Source of the DNA: Bin5 sp965204705 | GTDB lineage: Bacteria > Chloroflexota > Anaerolineae > Caldilineales > Caldilineaceae | Assembly: GCA_965204705.1 (NCBI GenBank) | Contig: OZ242006.1 | Span: 558,001 to 622,000, forward strand | Direction: 5' to 3' | Length of the DNA: 64,000 nucleotides | In this document: piece after piece, positions 26,936 to 36,288 of the stretch | Numbering within the stretch: position 1 is the first letter of the stretch | Layout of the letters: the number at the start of each line of letters is the position of its first letter | The notes under the pieces: model-generated | Databases searched by the model: none | What the model saw: the letters and a program-made list of their open reading frames with translations, nothing else | Told to the model about the DNA's origin: nothing | Made by a program: the position numbers and the translations under genes

Positions 26936-27157
26936 ATGCCTATAAGTGATAGAAAGGTTGTCGGCATCATTTTGGATGCTGTCAATGATAGCCAGGAACG
27001 CTACGAAGGCTATCTTGAAGTCCTACAGGAAACTGTTGTGGACATCATTACGGCCGAACGCCAGCATCGAGTTAGAAGCACGAATATCCAACAGCAAGTC
27101 AGCGACAAATGTAGCGCCGCTGGCGAGTGGCTTGCCCGCCAGAGGCGAAAGTCCTAA
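26936..27157 (+). CDS. Small protein between helicase and DndD-like ATPase (73 aa)
   Basis: It starts MPISDRKVVGIILDAVNDSQ at ATG 26936, behind TTGGAG. The sequence is mainly helical, with DSQERYEGYLEVLQETVVDIITAERQHRVRSTNIQQQ in the middle and a basic end (ARQRRKS). I do not recognise a family. It follows the helicase stop by 12 bases and precedes the ATPase start by 19 bases, so it is part of the operon. It may be an adaptor of the two larger proteins. Confidence 0.6.
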   Translation: MPISDRKVVGIILDAVNDSQERYEGYLEVLQETVVDIITAERQHRVRSTNIQQQVSDKCSAAGEWLARQRRKS

Positions 27158-27176
27158 TGAAAGTGGAGTACGTTTC

Positions 27177-29306
27177 ATGAGAATCATTCGAGCTCGATTT
27201 GACAATTTTCGTCTCCTGCGCGACCTCGAGTTGGATTTCTCCTCCTCGGGAAATGAGAAACTCACGGTCATTCGTGCAGAAAATGACAGTGGGAAAACAA
27301 CAATCTTGAACGGACTTCAGTGGGGGTTTTATGGTGATGAAGGGTTGCCCGACAGAGGCCGGAATTACCGACTCCATCCGATAGACTGGGATATTACAAA
27401 TGGAAAATCTGTTCGCATATCGGTAGAAATCGACTTCGAAACGGTCGTTGCACGTCGAGGCCCCAACCGGAGCCTAGTTGAAACTACTGAAACTTACCGA
27501 ATCATTCGATCAGCACACGAAATCTTGCAGGGCAAAGAATGGAATCGCGAGGCATCATCGGTCCGACTTTTCCATCTGAGTGATGAAGGCAGCAAAGTAA
27601 TCGATCACCCGGAATCCCAGATTAACGAGGAACTGCCTCCCGAACTTCGAGAGGTGTTTTTTACAGACGGTGACAGGGCCCTCAGTTTCATAGAAGCCGC
27701 CACTAGAACAAAGAGGGATCGTGTAGAACGGGCTATTAGATCGTTACTTGGACTCGATATCATCGAAGACGCGATCAGACACGTCAGGCGAGCCGCTTCT
27801 GACGTGAATAAACAGGCTAAGAGTTTCACAGAAAGCGACACAATCACGCAGATAGCGTCTCGTCTGGAAGAAATATCAGTTCAATCTACTGAACTCGAAT
27901 CAAAAATAACAGATGCTAGGGAACAGAGTGGAGCCTTTGAACAAAGATCTGTTGACATCCAGAAGAAGATTGATGAAGCGCTCATGAAGGGGAACAAAGA
28001 ACAATTAGTGGCTGAAAGGGAACTCACTCAACGTCAACTACAACGGATCAAAGAACAGCTAACCGGGGCAAGTCGGGAACATTCGCTCTTGCTCAGAGGA
28101 TTGCCACTTGCCCGGGATCTCTTAGCTCCCGTACTCGAACAAAGTTTCATCAAGTTAACCGAATTGCGTGAACAAGGGAAAATACCGAATTCCACGATAC
28201 CAGTTCTAGAGGAATGTCTGCAGAATACTGTCTGCATATGTGGCGAATCTCTAGAAGAACATGACGCCGGGGCGCACCATCGGATTAGGCATATACAAAG
28301 TATTATTGAAGAGAGCAGAAAAGCCACTGAGTTGCAGAGCACACTGACCGATCTTCATTTTGGTTCCAGTTCATTTCAGCCTGATCAATTATCAAACGAG
28401 AATAGCTGGGTTTTCAATTACCGCAAGATATCAGGCCGTCGCGAAAACCTTCAGTCGTTGCATGATGAACAAGCTGATAAACTGAAATCTCTTGAGTTGC
28501 AGATTGATCAGATCCCCGACACAGATGTACAAGGACTTAGAGATACACAACGTGGCTACAGAGCCCAGCGCGACAAATTCAATGACGCCCGCGTGCGGTA
28601 CGAAACACATCTGGCGACTCTCTCGCTGCAAGAAAAGAGACTCTCTAAACACCGTGATAAACTGCTTCGAGACCAAGATAAGGGAGCTCAGATTCTTGCG
28701 CAACTTAACGTTGCGCAGGATGTAATGAATGTACTTCAGACCTCTTATAGGAGGATCACATCCGAAGAACTTGACAAGGTCAGTACTGCAATGAACGCCT
28801 TGTTCCTTGAGATGATTGGTGCTGATCCGGAGCAGGGCGCGATAATTCAAAAGGCATGGATAAGCGACTCTTTCGATATTATTGTATACGGTCCAAATGA
28901 TCGCACTCTCAATCCAGATAGGGATCTCAATGGAGCCTCTCGGCGAGCTTTAACTCTGGCCTTCATTCTTGCGTTGACTAAGGTGAGCGAGGTAGAAGCA
29001 CCCAACGCAATCGATACACCTCTGGGAATGATGAGCGGCTATGTCAAGAGATCTGTACTAAGAACTGCTATTCGGGAAAGCTCTCAACTAATTCTGTTCT
29101 TGACTCGTGCTGAAATAGCAGACTGTGAGGAGATCTTAGACGAAAATGCAGGACGAGTGATAACACTGACTAACCCTGCTCATTATCCCCGCATTCTCGA
29201 AAATGATCCGGGAATATCTGAGCGTAAGGTATTCCGTTGTGACTGTAACCATCGTGAAGAGTGCGAATTGTGTCGACGGAAGATTGACGCCCTTGTACCA
29301 GTCTAA
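27177..29306 (+). CDS. DndD-like SMC-type ATPase
   Basis: The 709-aa protein starts MRIIRARFDNFRLLRDLELD at ATG 27177 behind GTGGAG; an open extension to 26946 lies over the previous gene and is not used. The Walker A region is a variant (AENDSGKTTILNGL, first Gly replaced by Ala). A coiled coil spans roughly residues 190-610, with a CxCG knot (TVCICGESLEEH) near residue 350. The C-terminal half-domain has LNGASRRALTLAFILAL in place of the ABC signature, and Walker B/D-loop AIDTPLGMMSGYVKRSVL. This matches DndD/AAA_23 ATPases of phosphorothioation and related defence systems. A Cys-rich tail (CDCNHREECELCRRK) may bind zinc. Confidence 0.85.
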   Translation: MRIIRARFDNFRLLRDLELDFSSSGNEKLTVIRAENDSGKTTILNGLQWGFYGDEGLPDRGRNYRLHPIDWDITNGKSVRISVEIDFETVVARRGPNRSLVETTETYRIIRSAHEILQGKEWNREASSVRLFHLSDEGSKVIDHPESQINEELPPELREVFFTDGDRALSFIEAATRTKRDRVERAIRSLLGLDIIEDAIRHVRRAASDVNKQAKSFTESDTITQIASRLEEISVQSTELESKITDAREQSGAFEQRSVDIQKKIDEALMKGNKEQLVAERELTQRQLQRIKEQLTGASREHSLLLRGLPLARDLLAPVLEQSFIKLTELREQGKIPNSTIPVLEECLQNTVCICGESLEEHDAGAHHRIRHIQSIIEESRKATELQSTLTDLHFGSSSFQPDQLSNENSWVFNYRKISGRRENLQSLHDEQADKLKSLELQIDQIPDTDVQGLRDTQRGYRAQRDKFNDARVRYETHLATLSLQEKRLSKHRDKLLRDQDKGAQILAQLNVAQDVMNVLQTSYRRITSEELDKVSTAMNALFLEMIGADPEQGAIIQKAWISDSFDIIVYGPNDRTLNPDRDLNGASRRALTLAFILALTKVSEVEAPNAIDTPLGMMSGYVKRSVLRTAIRESSQLILFLTRAEIADCEEILDENAGRVITLTNPAHYPRILENDPGISERKVFRCDCNHREECELCRRKIDALVPV

Positions 29307-29335
29307 TACCAGTCTAATATAGCGGAGCAAGACAA

Positions 29336-29791
29336 GTGACGCAACGATACTATAATCCATTTACAAGTATCGATTTGGTATATCCTCTCGATCAGCGCGA
29401 CTTCTACGAGCGGTTTTGTCAGACCAGCACTTCGCGTCCTGACGTCGATCGCGTGCCATTTCCTCGTATGGTCGATCTATGGTTTGCAGGTTTGGCGGTT
29501 GCGGCACGCAAAAAATTAATGCCAATTGATTTGACTAAACAAGAGACATCCAATTTTACACCCGGATCGATTTTTGACAGGGAGGATAGTTGGAGGGTTC
29601 AGGTTGTGATGCTAATTGCCATTGCAATTGAAGGGCAATTGGAGGTAGTTGGTGACGCCAGAAGAGTAATGGCTATTGCCAATGGTTTAGCAGCAGCAGG
29701 TGTTCCCCTCGTGGTCGACATGTTGGCCGAGGGGGCCCACCCACCCATTTGGAGCTTGTCCGACGCCTTAGAAAAGATGCTCAGCAACTAA
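29336..29791 (+). CDS. Hypothetical protein, last gene of PLD-helicase operon (151 aa)
   Basis: It starts at GTG 29336 behind CGGAGCAAG, 29 bases after the ATPase stop. The protein has no signal or membrane helix. Recognisable stretches are YNPFTSIDLVYPLDQRDFYE, PFPRMVDLWFAGLAVAARKK, and a helical C-terminus with EGQLEVVGDARRVMAIANGLAAAGVPLVVDML. I do not know the family. Its fixed place behind a DndD-like ATPase suggests a dedicated partner. Confidence 0.7.
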   Translation: MTQRYYNPFTSIDLVYPLDQRDFYERFCQTSTSRPDVDRVPFPRMVDLWFAGLAVAARKKLMPIDLTKQETSNFTPGSIFDREDSWRVQVVMLIAIAIEGQLEVVGDARRVMAIANGLAAAGVPLVVDMLAEGAHPPIWSLSDALEKMLSN

Positions 29792-30054
29792 TCTCTGAGT
29801 TTGGCCGAGTTGTTCTAGGATTTCTTCGCTCAGTTTCTGCTAAACTTCGGCACCCAATAGTGGGTCAGTGCTTTTGCGGAATAGTTTCTCTTGATGAGCC
29901 AAAGTGTTTTAGGACTCCAGATCCTCACCGACTTTCAGGAATGCCTCCTTCGGTTTTGGCTGACACATCATCTTTCGAGGGCCTATCATTCTCCTCTGCT
30001 TCCAATAATGGCTTCACTTGGGGGGCCGTGCTGATATTCTCTCGAAAATCTTAA
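29749..30054 (+). CDS. Possible overlapping small protein
   Basis: A 101-codon frame starts at TTG 29749 within the end of the previous gene and begins MELVRRLRKDAQQLISEFG, then VVLGFLRSVSAKL. The first ~35 residues look protein-like (amphipathic helix); the rest is low in structure signals and overlaps the end of the convergent GHKL gene by 4 bases. It may be a real small gene, a frameshifted extension, or chance. Confidence 0.2.
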   Translation: MELVRRLRKDAQQLISEFGRVVLGFLRSVSAKLRHPIVGQCFCGIVSLDEPKCFRTPDPHRLSGMPPSVLADTSSFEGLSFSSASNNGFTWGAVLIFSRKS

Positions 30055-31949
30055 CTGTCTCTGAGGCTCTCCACTGTAGACTTTAGTAATAGTACCTGAA
30101 TCTGTGAGCCCGACTTCGTATTCTCCAGGTAGCGAGTCACATTTGAGTAGATTTTGTCTGGAAAATACCTGCTATGTTCTATATCTGCGAATTCAAACTG
30201 GTCTGACGTTGAAGTACCTTCTTCCCATGCAATTACTAACCTGAGCCCGCGAGGATCTTTGGTTTCCCGTTCAAAGTCTCGGATCAACGAAGATGCCTTT
30301 ATTTTAAACTCTACTGCCGATAGTTGCCTATCATCCACCGGAGGGACTGGATCCGATTCGTCTCCACTCCGAGTTAGGACAAATCTTCCATCATAGGATT
30401 CCACCTGTGACAATCCGAAGCTTTGGTACCCCTCTATGTAACCTCTACCGAGTAACTCGAAGAATAACGCAATCACATCATTCTCATCTTTAGGAACTTT
30501 TTTGCTCGCTAGTTCAGGAATACTTAGACTCTCTCTATTCAGGAAAAAATCGTATTCTTCATCATCATCTGGAAGGCTAATTTTCCCGACCCAGTTGCTT
30601 GCTGCTGTCTGGATCGTAATCGCATAAGCATCATTCACGAACCGCCGAATACGACTGACCAAGTGATTATCAGTCAATTGTGATTTGCCGTAATTTAGAG
30701 TTCCGTTCACATCTACTGCTAAGTCAAAGCAGCGGACGTACTCTTGATTACGTCCCCGAGTAGGACTTAATTCGTGTGTGGTAACTACTCCGTTTGCCGA
30801 AATCACGCGCTGACTTCCACCGGGCAGAAAACCTTCCAGTAGGGGTATCCGACCAATAGAGAGGTAAATCCCGTTGATTCTTGGAAACAATCTCTCCCTA
30901 TATTCCTCAATTGACTCATCTGCCAATTTGGCAATCTTTCCACTCTTGTCCGTTAGAAGCTTCTCATAATCCTCTTCATCAGTATAACTAAGGACATTTA
31001 ACCCTTTCACGGTTCGTGTGAGATTGGTACCGCCACGCCCCAATGCGACACCAAATAGACCAGGGCGGTGCTGAGAAAAGACCCAGTCGCGAGTATCTGT
31101 GACAAGAAGGTATTCTGGAGAAATACTGAAGGAGAACTCGGTTTCGCCGTCGAAAAGTTCCCCAATAGCCTCCCCGAAATCGCCCACTGGGTTGGAGCAG
31201 ATGACCCGTATACGAATCGTAGTATCCGATAACCCGTTCTTTCCACCGAGGCTATTCCAAACATCTCCAGCGTAAGTGTATCGCCGAAGAAAAGAAGCCA
31301 TCAAGGCAGCAAACCGATTCTCGAATACGCCGCGTTCTACGGCGGATATCAAGGTCTTACCAAATCCACTATTGTTACCTTGAGGTAAGCAATGGTCGTA
31401 CATGTCCTGCATGAAGCCTTGGACAGGGTCATGCGCAATTTTGCTGGGAAAACGATAAGAGACCTCCGTACCTTTTGTCAGCGGTGACTGGTCATCAGGA
31501 AATTGACTTGGTACTCGCAAGTCTGGCGGAGGATCACTCCCAAATCTATAGGCGTCATTGATTTCATATCGAAATGTTTCGCCATTGGAGTTCGCCCGGA
31601 GACGAAATTTCATAGATGAGAATAAGACAACCTTCAACCCTACTCCTACGAGCCCAAAGAGTCGGCGGTCTCCATGGCGTTTAGTCCCTCCTCCAAGAAA
31701 CAGTAAGTTAGGATCGTTTTTGAAACCTACACCGGTATCAGTCACTGTTACGGATCTTTGGTCTAGATCGAAATCAATATTTACTTCGTGGGAAGACCCG
31801 TCATCGGCCTGTACTATAGCGTCAATAGCGTTCTGAAGAGCCTCTCCTAATACAATCATTGCTGGACTATAGGCACTGATTGTCTGCCGAAGTTGATGTA
31901 TGTAATGCTCATGTAGATTCTTAGGATCGAGAAGATTCACATACTCCAT
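30051..31949 (-). CDS. GHKL (Hsp90/MORC-like) ATPase in the sspBCD operon
   Basis: About 632 aa from ATG 31949, chosen because GAGGGAG lies nine bases upstream; an open frame continues to a GTG at 32045 that overlaps the sspD stop. The Bergerat ATP-binding fold is clear: N-box VLGEALQNAIDAI, G1 box VTDTGVGFKND, and GGGTKRHGDRRLFGLVGVGLK as the ATP lid and G2 motif. The rest has no recognised domain. MORC-like GHKL ATPases clamp DNA or act as effectors in several defence systems. As the fourth gene behind sspB-sspC-sspD it probably belongs to the phosphorothioate system, either in modification or as an effector. Confidence 0.82.
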   Translation of the reverse strand: MEYVNLLDPKNLHEHYIHQLRQTISAYSPAMIVLGEALQNAIDAIVQADDGSSHEVNIDFDLDQRSVTVTDTGVGFKNDPNLLFLGGGTKRHGDRRLFGLVGVGLKVVLFSSMKFRLRANSNGETFRYEINDAYRFGSDPPPDLRVPSQFPDDQSPLTKGTEVSYRFPSKIAHDPVQGFMQDMYDHCLPQGNNSGFGKTLISAVERGVFENRFAALMASFLRRYTYAGDVWNSLGGKNGLSDTTIRIRVICSNPVGDFGEAIGELFDGETEFSFSISPEYLLVTDTRDWVFSQHRPGLFGVALGRGGTNLTRTVKGLNVLSYTDEEDYEKLLTDKSGKIAKLADESIEEYRERLFPRINGIYLSIGRIPLLEGFLPGGSQRVISANGVVTTHELSPTRGRNQEYVRCFDLAVDVNGTLNYGKSQLTDNHLVSRIRRFVNDAYAITIQTAASNWVGKISLPDDDEEYDFFLNRESLSIPELASKKVPKDENDVIALFFELLGRGYIEGYQSFGLSQVESYDGRFVLTRSGDESDPVPPVDDRQLSAVEFKIKASSLIRDFERETKDPRGLRLVIAWEEGTSTSDQFEFADIEHSRYFPDKIYSNVTRYLENTKSGSQIQVLLLKSTVESLRDS

Positions 31950-32041
31950 TTGAGAAACTCCCTCGTGTCTTGATATGATATCGTGCTGACTCAAAGATAG
32001 TGTCCCGACATTCCTGTCAAATGAAAGACAATGTCGGTCCA

Positions 32042-32878
32042 TCACTTATGGCACGCCAAGCATACCTTCGCCTTTCCGTACAGATCGTCAATATCAATCG
32101 GCTCGGCGTCAGGACGCAAGGGATTCACTTGCAGTTTGGAGCGCATTCGCTCTAACCGCCTCAGATGCTCCTTACGGATCTGCTCCACGCGCTCCGGCTG
32201 AGTTAACTCATCCAGTGACTCGCCCTCACTCCAAGTGAACGGCGACCCGTGGTCAATGGCGTTCTTCTCGTAGCTTTTTGCTTCCTCGAAAAAGTCGGGA
32301 TGACGCTCCATTAGCCGCACCCATTCGATCTTTTGCTGAAAGAAACAAAAAGTGCAGCCGCTGCGAGTTCGCCACTCGTAGTATTGCGGCAACCCCAGAC
32401 CGGCGCCCTCCAGTATCTCTAAGACGCCTGCTTTATCGATGCCGGCCTTCTTAAGGGGCAGTCGCACGATCAGATTGTCATGCTTGGAGGCATAGCCTTC
32501 ACGGTACTCTTCGTCGGCACGTATCGCGACGTAGCTGTATACGGTTTCGCCTTCGTCAAGCATCGGTCGGATCCACCGCTCAAAGGGACGCAGCTTTAGC
32601 TGCCGCGTGCACCAACGCGCCTGTGGAGATGGCAGGAAGTTGTTGTACTGCTTAAGCCAGAAGTCAAAGTCGCGGTCTGGATTCAGGCGGAAGATTGGTC
32701 TGCCCAAGAATCCCTCTAGTTTGATTAGGAACTCGTAGACCTCCGGCAACTCCTTTCCAGTGTCGGTAAAGAAATAGTCGATCTCCAATTGGGGATGGAT
32801 CTGTCTCATGTAGACCGCGAGCGCCGCGCTATCGCGCCCACCGGACAGTCCGAGTACGTGTCGCTCTTTGTCTGCCAT
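32042..32878 (-). CDS. sspD: SspD/DndC-like ATP pyrophosphatase (PAPS-reductase family)
   Basis: The 278-aa protein has the PP-loop SGGRDS (residues 12-17), which adenylates its target, and the cysteines expected for a DndC-type iron-sulfur cluster: Cys90, Cys175/Cys178 (SGCTFC) and Cys273/Cys276 (CLACHK). In DNA phosphorothioation this enzyme activates the DNA backbone while SspA supplies sulfur. It follows sspC with 2 bases between them. The family also includes true sulfate-assimilation enzymes, but the DUF4007 and large ATPase neighbours point to Ssp. Confidence 0.88.
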   Translation of the reverse strand: MADKERHVLGLSGGRDSAALAVYMRQIHPQLEIDYFFTDTGKELPEVYEFLIKLEGFLGRPIFRLNPDRDFDFWLKQYNNFLPSPQARWCTRQLKLRPFERWIRPMLDEGETVYSYVAIRADEEYREGYASKHDNLIVRLPLKKAGIDKAGVLEILEGAGLGLPQYYEWRTRSGCTFCFFQQKIEWVRLMERHPDFFEEAKSYEKNAIDHGSPFTWSEGESLDELTQPERVEQIRKEHLRRLERMRSKLQVNPLRPDAEPIDIDDLYGKAKVCLACHK

Positions 32879-32880
32879 TT

Positions 32881-35800
32881 CTACGGGACCCTAAGCTCGT
32901 TTGCCTCGTCTGCAGATTTCTCGTCAGTGGAGTTGAGAAAGCGGGCGCTCAGTTTTGCCAAAGCCGCTAAGATGATGTTTCGCCTTTGCTCCCCGCATTT
33001 CTGCAACACATTTTCCAACCGTTCGATCAGCCCTTCGATCACTTCACGATCTAAGTCAGTCACGTCAAAAACGTCCTGAATCGTTGCCCGCTGGCCATTC
33101 ATGCCGACCGTAACCGCCATGGCGTGGCGCTTGTCTGACCGACCCTTGACATGGGCAAATGATTCCAAATGATTGAATCTTTGTGCCATCTCCGCTAACG
33201 CAACGGCTGCGCTGTCGATATCAGCATCCACCCAAGTGGGCGGTGGTCTGTTAGTCGCCATGCTAGTGAGACTTTCCATGTCTTGATCACTGCCATAAAA
33301 GTGAGCAAGTCGGACGATAAACGCCTCCAGTCGGTGATCCCCGCTCAGTTGGCGGACATTTTCGGCACGAGTTCGCAATTCCCCTAGCAAAGACTCAGAG
33401 GCGTTCGGTACCTGTAACTCCGCCAGCAGTGTCTCGCGCAAGCGGTGCAGCATAGCAGGATAGGCACCCTGCAACTCAATCAGACCTAAGCGCACATTAC
33501 TGGATATTTGCCCTATAATACCGCTTATGTCTGATTCGGGTCCATCTGAAAGTCGCAGGGGAATGTCATCAAAGATTAGGCTGTTGGGGTCATTGGCCTG
33601 TTTGAACAGCTGGCGCACCTGCTTAGCGTTGGCCGAAAGTCCTTGTGTGCGACTTACCCAGGCCGGCAAGCTGTCGTAAATGGAAACTAACCCTCTAGCC
33701 ACATCAATGGGTTCCAGGTCAGGCAAGGTATTGGCCGGATCGAGCTCGCGAACAATGCCCGCCATCTCGGAGAGAAGCCAGCGGGCCTCTTTAGAAAGAT
33801 CCATCCAGCGTAACTGAACTGAGCTCGGATCACGGGCAAGGTATTCCATATCCAGATCGGTGATCTGACTTTGGAAAACGCTTTGACGGTAGAAGGCTAG
33901 TTCTCTGCGATTAGAAAGAATGAATGCCGCCGCCAATATCGGCAACAGGCCATCCTTTATACCGAAAGGCGGTTTCCGCCAGATGTCATATATCTCGGAA
34001 AGCGAGACCGTCCGTTGTCGTTTGGATTTCAGAAATTCCTCAGCATTCTGCCAAGCTGGGCTCAGATTGCGAGGGTCATTGCCGGTGGTAGGGCAGACAA
34101 AATGCCATTCCTGTTCAATGTTTCTGTACAGGTAACTATCCTCCAAGATGGATACGAACATTCCACCCTCGGCCGGATAACCCTCGATTCCCAGCCGCTC
34201 CTCACCTTCATTTTGGACCATACGTCGGAGCAACGCGTTGCGGGCCGCCACGGCGCTGCTTGACGGCTTGACCCTGTTGAGAAGCTCGTTGCGCAGATGG
34301 GGAGATGAGCGGAAGCGACTCTCCGCGATGTCTGACGCCAGTGCGTTGCGCTGGGCCTGATTGTACTGCGCGCCTTTCAGGTTATTGCCATACCACTTGG
34401 CCGAATCCAAGGCTCGACTCATTTCGCTTACCATCCTGCCCCGCAATCCTGAGAGACGAATCTCGACCTCCCTCCGAGCTATCCTATCCCCCTGAAGCTG
34501 TGGCGACTCAACTCTTATCTGCTCGACAGCCAGCAACTCCTCAACCAAGGAGCCGAAATTCCAAGTCCCTTGCGGCAGGCCGATGATCAGGTCCCAACCT
34601 TTGATATCGTGACTGGCGCTCTGCGTAATAGAGAGGGCTAGTTTCTCAGGCTCACCTTGAGTGGGTACTGCCAGGAGAAAAGTCCCGACCGCTCCACGTT
34701 GGGGACGATAGCGGGTCACATTTGCTTGAATCTCTGCAAGTGGTGCGATCGCCACTTCGAACCAGCGCAGTGCACCGGTTTCATGGTAGTGCCGCTTGGC
34801 GACAATGGGTTGAAGATCGGCAATCTCGTTAAGCCTAGCGAAATCTAAGGCCGGCATCATTGCCAGCGCGCGCCGTACTTCGTCATCAACGTCGAAGTCG
34901 CTTCCCTCAAAGACGCAATAGGAGTTATTGAACTTGCGGAAAATGATCAATGACCACTCTTGCAACTCTTCTAGCGCATCCTCGATTTCACCGCTACAGT
35001 ATTCGGGAAGCGATGTCTGGAGAACAGTGGCATTTGCCACTAGTCCTGACCGCTCTTTAAACATATCGATGAGCGCAATGATTTTCAAGAGGCGCAAATG
35101 TATCTCCTCACCACCGATCGCCTCGCAACGCTCCAGAGTGTCCACGGCCAATGTCCAACGGTGTCCATCGGGTGAAGCCACAATAGAAGGCTCCAAATTA
35201 AAGCGCAGATAGTCCCACAGTAGGTCGGGGGAATAGAATGTATTGTTTTGCGAACTGCGTATAAAGTCCTGGAATCCACGGGGTTCCGTCGAGTTTAGAA
35301 AGCCAAAGATACTACGTTGGTTCTGGCCAAATCTACGACGTGATATGGGTCCCAGTAAACAAGCCACGAGTGGATGCAAGGGCCAGCAATTCTCCAAGAG
35401 ATGTGGCAGATCCTTAGACGTTGGTCGGTTCGTCAAGGATGCGATTGTCTCAGACAGGTGGCAAGGTGTCAGTGATTCGTGATCACTTTCAATGGCCTTG
35501 CTGAGAAGGGCAATCTGCTCATCAACACCGGTGATCACAGGCAGATCGATAAAACGACCCTGAATCTTTGCCCATTCCGCACGTATCTCGCGCGACAGGC
35601 GGTGGGAGTATTCATCGAATGCCTGATGGAGAATTCCTACAACGATAAGACGTCCGTCGCTGCGAGAGGCAAGTTCGGCAAGCTGTTGAAAGAAGTAAAC
35701 ATCGGCGATATCACGCGCCGCGCCTTCTAGAAACTTGCCCATTTCGTCTATGAATACCATCAGGCCGCCGGAGGAATCTGGTTCGCGACATGCGATCTCG

Positions 35801-36288
35801 CTTAGCGCCTCAAGAACCTGCTGCTCTTGCCAGAGCAAAGACGTGTATCCTTCAATGAAACCGCATGATGTAAGCGCTTCGCCCGCGACCTGTTCTGGTC
35901 GCTCGCGGCGCCCAACGATTGGTAGAATATTCCAGCCTGAAGTGCGCGGGGGCAGGGCCTTCCGAATGATCGACGTAGTGTCTTTACCGAGAAGTTTAGC
36001 TGCCCGCCTTCTCATTCCCTTGTTGCGGTTGAGCAGGGCAGAAAGTGCAATAGCTAGGCTAGACTTGCCGCTTCCGTAGGGCCCAGTCCATGTAAAGGCG
36101 CCTTGACCGCTCTCAGACACGTGACGCGCCATTTCTTCTAGTAGAACACCAAAAGAACTTGGACAGACAAAGCCATCCAGTGCGGAAGAGTCGTCTAAGT
36201 CTGTGTCAATTCGTATGGCCCGCTGAAAGCGACGGGAAACTCTTACGCGGTCAGCCAGCTGCATTGGTCGAGTCCTTGTGGCAGACAC
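32881..36288 (-). CDS. sspC: SspC-like large P-loop ATPase
   Basis: The 1135-aa protein has Walker A GPYGSGKS (residues 69-76) and Walker B LMVFIDEMGKFLEG (Asp181, Glu182), typical of the ATPase in phosphorothioation loci next to DUF4007 and PAPS-reductase genes. The long remainder is helical without known domains and ends in acidic residues (STDEKSADEANELRVP). It overlaps the sspB 3' end by 38 bases, indicating translational coupling. In the Ssp system the ATPase is thought to power strand handling during single-strand sulfur incorporation. Confidence 0.85.
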   Translation of the reverse strand: MSATRTRPMQLADRVRVSRRFQRAIRIDTDLDDSSALDGFVCPSSFGVLLEEMARHVSESGQGAFTWTGPYGSGKSSLAIALSALLNRNKGMRRRAAKLLGKDTTSIIRKALPPRTSGWNILPIVGRRERPEQVAGEALTSCGFIEGYTSLLWQEQQVLEALSEIACREPDSSGGLMVFIDEMGKFLEGAARDIADVYFFQQLAELASRSDGRLIVVGILHQAFDEYSHRLSREIRAEWAKIQGRFIDLPVITGVDEQIALLSKAIESDHESLTPCHLSETIASLTNRPTSKDLPHLLENCWPLHPLVACLLGPISRRRFGQNQRSIFGFLNSTEPRGFQDFIRSSQNNTFYSPDLLWDYLRFNLEPSIVASPDGHRWTLAVDTLERCEAIGGEEIHLRLLKIIALIDMFKERSGLVANATVLQTSLPEYCSGEIEDALEELQEWSLIIFRKFNNSYCVFEGSDFDVDDEVRRALAMMPALDFARLNEIADLQPIVAKRHYHETGALRWFEVAIAPLAEIQANVTRYRPQRGAVGTFLLAVPTQGEPEKLALSITQSASHDIKGWDLIIGLPQGTWNFGSLVEELLAVEQIRVESPQLQGDRIARREVEIRLSGLRGRMVSEMSRALDSAKWYGNNLKGAQYNQAQRNALASDIAESRFRSSPHLRNELLNRVKPSSSAVAARNALLRRMVQNEGEERLGIEGYPAEGGMFVSILEDSYLYRNIEQEWHFVCPTTGNDPRNLSPAWQNAEEFLKSKRQRTVSLSEIYDIWRKPPFGIKDGLLPILAAAFILSNRRELAFYRQSVFQSQITDLDMEYLARDPSSVQLRWMDLSKEARWLLSEMAGIVRELDPANTLPDLEPIDVARGLVSIYDSLPAWVSRTQGLSANAKQVRQLFKQANDPNSLIFDDIPLRLSDGPESDISGIIGQISSNVRLGLIELQGAYPAMLHRLRETLLAELQVPNASESLLGELRTRAENVRQLSGDHRLEAFIVRLAHFYGSDQDMESLTSMATNRPPPTWVDADIDSAAVALAEMAQRFNHLESFAHVKGRSDKRHAMAVTVGMNGQRATIQDVFDVTDLDREVIEGLIERLENVLQKCGEQRRNIILAALAKLSARFLNSTDEKSADEANELRVP

